16,782 nt of DNA from NCBI GenBank assembly GCA_027730885.1, contig JAQCHM010000022.1, forward strand, positions 1 through 16,782, in the 5' to 3' direction. Position 1 is the first letter of the stretch, and the number at the start of each line of letters is the position of its first letter. The translations under genes were made by a program, and so were the position numbers. The notes under the pieces were generated by a model. It did not search any database, was not told where the DNA came from, and saw only the letters and a list, made by a program, of their open reading frames with translations. This stretch comes from Actinomycetota bacterium. Lineage in GTDB: Bacteria > Actinomycetota > Acidimicrobiia > Acidimicrobiales > SZUA-35. This document shows, in pieces, positions 13,963 to 16,782 of the stretch.

Positions 13963-13968
13963 ACCGTA
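13963..13968 (-). promoter_or_regulatory. Candidate leaderless -10 box of ppk2
   Basis: On the minus strand TACGGT fits the actinobacterial TANNNT -10 pattern and ends 6 nt before the ppk2 ATG, the distance expected if transcription starts at or next to the start codon. The absence of a Shine-Dalgarno supports this. Confidence 0.5.
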
Positions 13969-13973
13969 ACCGG

Positions 13974-13979
13974 TACCGT
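13974..13979 (+). promoter_or_regulatory. Candidate leaderless -10 box of the J-domain gene
   Basis: TACCGT on the plus strand fits TANNNT and is followed after 7 nt by the ATG at 13987. The J-domain gene has no Shine-Dalgarno, as expected of a leaderless transcript. Confidence 0.5.
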
Positions 13980-13986
13980 ACTCGGC

Positions 13987-14688
13987 ATGATCATCGCCGA
14001 GCTCGAGGTCTATCACTCGCGCCCCATCGCCCCCACCCGGCGGTTGGCGCTGGGGATGCGCAACCTCCCGATCGACCCGGCCCCGGGACCTGGCGGAGTC
14101 CTCCTCGCCGGCATCCTGGCCGATGCGGCGCCCAACGTGCAGGCCGAACTCCGCGAGGATCTGGTCCGGCTGCTCGACGATCTCGAGCACGGTCGGCGTC
14201 CGCGTCAACCCCGTGTGCGGCACCGCTTCCAGACCGATCGCGTCGGGCTGCTCCGCAGCACACACCGGCTGGTCGCCGTCGGCAATCGACTCGAGTTCGA
14301 GTTCGACGCCGATCTGGGCATCCCAGTGCAGCAGGCGCTCGGAGCGCTCTATGCGGCCGGTTCGCTGCCTCTCGAGGCGCGCCGACCGGTGTTCGACGCC
14401 CTTCGGTTCGCCTTGGTTTGGGGCCGGGACGTTGACACGAGGTTCATCTCGTCGGTGATGGGCGGGCGTGCTGCAGATCTGGTCGATCTGCGAGCCTGGA
14501 ACGATCCGATCGCGTGGGCCCTCGAACTCCTCGAGCTCGAGGCGTCGGCCAACAAGCGGGTCGTTCAGCGTCGGTTCCGCGACCTGCTTCGTGAAGCGCA
14601 CCCTGACCATGGGGGCCAGACCGACGGGGCGGCCAAACGCATCGCCGAGCTGACCGAAGCGCGGGACATCCTCATGGCGGGCCGCTGA
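13987..14688 (+). CDS. Protein with C-terminal J domain and uncharacterised N-terminal region
   Basis: The 233-residue product has a C-terminal J domain at about 172-230: a first helix DPIAWALELLEL, a basic helix NKRVVQRRFRDLLREA (189-204), the HPD loop at 205-207 followed by HGG, and a third helix ending in EARDILM. HPD is the residue triad that stimulates the ATPase of DnaK/Hsp70, so this is likely an Hsp70 co-chaperone with a special client. It lacks the Gly/Phe-rich linker, zinc-binding and C-terminal substrate domains of DnaJ. The N-terminal 170 residues (RPIAPTRRLALG near 12-23, PAPGPGGVLLAGILAD near 31-46) match no domain I recognise; there is no signal peptide or membrane helix. The ATG at 13987 fits a leaderless promoter. 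The hydrolase gene follows after 2 nt, so the two are probably co-transcribed. Confidence 0.8.
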   Translation: MIIAELEVYHSRPIAPTRRLALGMRNLPIDPAPGPGGVLLAGILADAAPNVQAELREDLVRLLDDLEHGRRPRQPRVRHRFQTDRVGLLRSTHRLVAVGNRLEFEFDADLGIPVQQALGALYAAGSLPLEARRPVFDALRFALVWGRDVDTRFISSVMGGRAADLVDLRAWNDPIAWALELLELEASANKRVVQRRFRDLLREAHPDHGGQTDGAAKRIAELTEARDILMAGR

Positions 14689-14690
14689 GC

Positions 14691-15296
14691 ATGGTCGCCC
14701 CCGGCGGCCTGCTCCTGTTCCATGGCGCAGGCGGCGATCGTGACCATCGTCTGTTCCTTGCCATCGAGGCAGCATTGTCCCTGCCGGCGACTGGATTGTC
14801 CCTGCCGGTCGCCCGCTGCAACTTCCCCTATCGCGACAAGGGACTGGGACGTCGGCCGCCCGATCGGATGCCCAAACTCCTCGAGTCGGTTCAGGAGCAC
14901 GTCCAGCGATGCTCTACGGCGTGGGATGTTCCCTCCGAGACCCTGGTGTTGGGCGGCCGCTCGCTCGGGGGGCGTGCCGCGTCCTTGGCGGTGGCCGACG
15001 GGCTCGACGCTGCAGGCCTGGTCCTGCTCAGCTACCCGCTGCACCCTCCTGGCAAGCCCGAGAGGCTTCGAACCGAACACTTCGGCCGGTTGCACCTGCC
15101 GGTACTGCTCGTCCAGGGCGACGCCGACCCCTTCGGGAACCGGGCCGAGTTCGATGCGCACACCCCCTCGATTCTCGGACCGTTCGAGCAGCTGTGGTTG
15201 GAGAAAGCAGGCCACGACCCGGCGGCCAAGCACGACGCCGCGATCGTCGGCGCGGTTGCCGGGTGGCTGAGCAAGCTGGCCGGCTCAGCCGGGTGA
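14691..15296 (+). CDS. Alpha/beta-hydrolase of the KANL3/Tex30-like family
   Basis: A 201-residue small alpha/beta-hydrolase. It begins with the first strand and oxyanion-type loop LLLFHGAGGD (7-16), then CNFPYRDKGLGRRPPDR (43-59), the nucleophile elbow GGRSLGGR with S91 (88-95), SYPLHPPGKPERLR (114-127), the acid-residue loop VQGDADPFG with D146 the probable acid (141-149) and the histidine loop KAGHD with H175 (172-176). The complete Ser-Asp-His triad suggests an active esterase or hydrolase, but the substrate of bacterial members is unknown to me. Codons for residues 29-42 contain a 21-nt period tandem repeat. It starts 2 nt after the J-domain gene and its 3' end overlaps the convergent transporter gene by 12 bp. 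Confidence 0.85.
   Translation: MVAPGGLLLFHGAGGDRDHRLFLAIEAALSLPATGLSLPVARCNFPYRDKGLGRRPPDRMPKLLESVQEHVQRCSTAWDVPSETLVLGGRSLGGRAASLAVADGLDAAGLVLLSYPLHPPGKPERLRTEHFGRLHLPVLLVQGDADPFGNRAEFDAHTPSILGPFEQLWLEKAGHDPAAKHDAAIVGAVAGWLSKLAGSAG
14774..14808 (+). repeat. In-frame 21-nt tandem repeat inside the hydrolase gene
   Basis: ATTGTCCCTGCCGG occurs at 14774-14787 and again at 14795-14808, a period of 21 nt, which encodes two LSLP-containing heptads in a row. Third-position identity between copies suggests a recent duplication. Confidence 0.8.
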
Positions 15297-16782
15297 CGGC
15301 ACGGCGCCGCGGTCGGCTCCATCGGCCGTCGGTCGGCTGAGAACTGGGTCGTGCGGGTTGAACGCCTCGAGCTCGTGCCGAGCAGTCTCGGGGAAGGCGA
15401 CGATGATGAGGATCAGGACGATCATCGGTCCGATCAGTAGCCAGGTGATTCCCGGTCCCAGACCGCCCCATCGCTCGGACAACTCGCCCGCGGTGATGAG
15501 GCCCAGCGCGCTGCCCGCCACTGCTATGCCGTCGAGCCAGCCGCCGACCCGAGCCCTTGCCCGGGTCGGGAACAGCTCGGTCTGGTAACCGCGCAGGGCG
15601 GTGTAGGCCGCGGTGAGGAACCAGCCACCGATCATGGCCGAGATCCACAGACGAGCGCCGTCAGAGTAGAACACCGCAGCGCTCGCGGTGGCCCCGAACG
15701 CGATGCCGACGGCGGCCACCGGCCTACGTCCTATGCGATCGGCCAGTACACCGGCACCGAGAACGAACACCGCGATCGGCGTGAAGATGAGCAACTTGAA
15801 CATGCTGATACGCGAGGCCGAGTAGTCCAACTCATCCCGGAGGTACTGGTTCATGAACTGTGAGCTGGGGGAGAGGAAGACCGCGCTGCAAAACGCGGTG
15901 ACGGCGAGCAGCGCGAACCACTTACGGCTCACCCCAGCCGGGGAGTGGTGGCTCGCCGCGGCGCTGAAGCGCCGAGTCTCGGGCATGGTGCGAGCCGCCC
16001 ACCACAACGCCGGGAGGGAGATGAGTGGCACGAGGTAGATGATCCGCCAGCCGCGGGCGCCCAGGTCGGCGACGGGGAGCACCCAGACCACCATGCCGGC
16101 TCCGAGACCCGTTGACAGGGTGATCAGACCGATACTGCGGGATCGGATGGCGGCGGGCACCTCCTCGGTCGCGGCCAGCGTGATGAGCGTGAGCAGGCCG
16201 GTGGCCAGGCCGCGGGCCAGGGCCTGGCTGACGCCCAGGGTCAGCATGCTCGTGCTCAGCGCTCCACCGGCGGTGATGACGACCGAGATTGCGGTGAACC
16301 AGATCAGGAGTGGCTTGCGTCCGACGCGGTCGGCGAAGCGCAGGAAGACGACACTCAGCAGCACTCCGATACGCACCCCGGCGAGCGTCCATCCCTGATC
16401 GGCGTCGTCAGCGCCGAACTCTTCGGCGGCGAAGGTGATCGTCTGCCCGATGACGACGCCGAGGTAGCCCACGACGACGCTGATGATGGCCACGACGGAC
16501 AGCAGCGTGGTGGTATGGGCTGAAATGATGTCCATGCCCCACCACCAACGGGAGCGCGGCCGGCGGTTCGTGTCGGCAATGGCCCGCTTCATCATGACGA
16601 TGAAGAGAAGGCTCCAGACGGGAATCGCGAGCTTGAATTGCGTTTCCTCGATGGCATCGAACCGACCGTCACCGAGCTCCGAGACGCTGAGGCGTCGCTC
16701 GTAGGAGCTGAACGGACCGTCCACTTGAACCCAGTGGTCTGGCCCTTCGGCCCGCTCGAGGAGAAGGTATCGTCGAGGTTGG
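15285..16782 (-). CDS. MFS transporter (5' end beyond the window)
   Basis: A major facilitator superfamily protein of the metabolite/sugar-porter type with twelve predicted helices in two six-helix halves. The hallmark loop motifs are present in both halves: FADRVGRKP (about 16311-16334) between helices 2 and 3, and LADRIGRRP between helices 8 and 9. PETRR follows helix 6 and PETARHELEAF follows helix 12, as in sugar-porter relatives. A GTG at 16724 is possible, but the frame remains open to the window edge with plausible protein sequence (RRYLLLERAEGPDHW...), so the gene is marked as truncated. The first 70 or so visible residues form a soluble, charged segment with one hydrophobic patch (LAIPVWSLLFIVMM), unusual before MFS helix 1. 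The substrate cannot be told. It converges on the hydrolase gene with a 12-bp overlap. Confidence 0.88.
   Translation of the reverse strand, partial: QPRRYLLLERAEGPDHWVQVDGPFSSYERRLSVSELGDGRFDAIEETQFKLAIPVWSLLFIVMMKRAIADTNRRPRSRWWWGMDIISAHTTTLLSVVAIISVVVGYLGVVIGQTITFAAEEFGADDADQGWTLAGVRIGVLLSVVFLRFADRVGRKPLLIWFTAISVVITAGGALSTSMLTLGVSQALARGLATGLLTLITLAATEEVPAAIRSRSIGLITLSTGLGAGMVVWVLPVADLGARGWRIIYLVPLISLPALWWAARTMPETRRFSAAASHHSPAGVSRKWFALLAVTAFCSAVFLSPSSQFMNQYLRDELDYSASRISMFKLLIFTPIAVFVLGAGVLADRIGRRPVAAVGIAFGATASAAVFYSDGARLWISAMIGGWFLTAAYTALRGYQTELFPTRARARVGGWLDGIAVAGSALGLITAGELSERWGGLGPGITWLLIGPMIVLILIIVAFPETARHELEAFNPHDPVLSRPTADGADRGAVPSPG

Larger units (their letters stand above)
13963..13980. 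repeat. Triple hexamer ACCGTA-ACCGGT-ACCGTA in the divergent gap
   Basis: Three contiguous ACCGNN hexamers fill the centre of the 30-bp gap between ppk2 and the J-domain gene, and include the palindrome CGGTACCG (13971-13978). The pattern supplies the TANNNT boxes for both directions and could also be a binding site for a shared regulator. Confidence 0.45.

Noticed and set aside
1..16782. tRNA genes, rRNA, CRISPR arrays, insertion sequences, phage or defence genes
   Set aside because: I read both strands for array-like repeats, transposase motifs and cloverleaf-type sequences and saw none; coding density leaves little room for them.

Overview
The window is a GC-rich, gene-dense bacterial chromosome segment that reads as Actinomycetota, probably class Acidimicrobiia. 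The pointers are the order prmC ... wecA - F0F1-ATP synthase operon (mycobacteria have hemK/prmC - sua5 - rfe/wecA - atp), an actinobacterial-type GlpX fructose-1,6-bisphosphatase, a separate delta subunit with two b-type subunits instead of the mycobacterial b-delta fusion, and TANNNT -10-like boxes 6-7 nt from start codons without Shine-Dalgarno sequences. The class-level assignment is inference; no rRNA or other marker is present.

Layout. (1) 2-3599, plus strand: the 3' part of prmC (release-factor methyltransferase), rpiB (ribose-5-phosphate isomerase B), glyA (serine hydroxymethyltransferase) and a WecA/TagO-type undecaprenyl-phosphate sugar-1-phosphate transferase, tightly packed. (2) 3600-3741: a leader with a possible 19-codon ORF, a candidate promoter and a perfect 6-2-6 palindrome. 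(3) 3742-12010, plus strand: a complete ATP synthase operon atpZ-atpI-atpB(a)-atpE(c)-b'-b-atpH(delta)-atpA-atpG(gamma)-atpD(beta)-atpC(epsilon). Several junctions are 4-bp ATGA overlaps. The c subunit looks proton-type, epsilon carries the ATP-binding motif, and gamma has a Gly-rich insert and a tail of about 26 residues. (4) 12127-13113, plus: glpX. (5) 13135-13956, minus: a class III-like polyphosphate kinase 2, convergent with glpX. (6) 13987-15296, plus: a protein with a C-terminal J domain, then a KANL3/Tex30-like alpha/beta-hydrolase. The J-protein gene and ppk2 diverge from a 30-bp gap that seems to hold two back-to-back leaderless promoters. (7) 15285-16782, minus: an MFS transporter whose N-terminus lies beyond the right edge.

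Most of the window is core energy and one-carbon metabolism: ATP synthesis from the proton gradient, polyphosphate-driven nucleotide phosphorylation, gluconeogenesis (GlpX), the pentose phosphate pathway (RpiB), and cell-envelope polymer initiation (WecA). I see no insertion sequence, CRISPR array, tRNA, rRNA or phage gene. I found no clearly new multi-gene system. The best leads are the divergent leaderless control region, the J-domain/hydrolase pair, the gamma-subunit tail, the b'/b stalk with long pre-membrane segments, and the atp leader.
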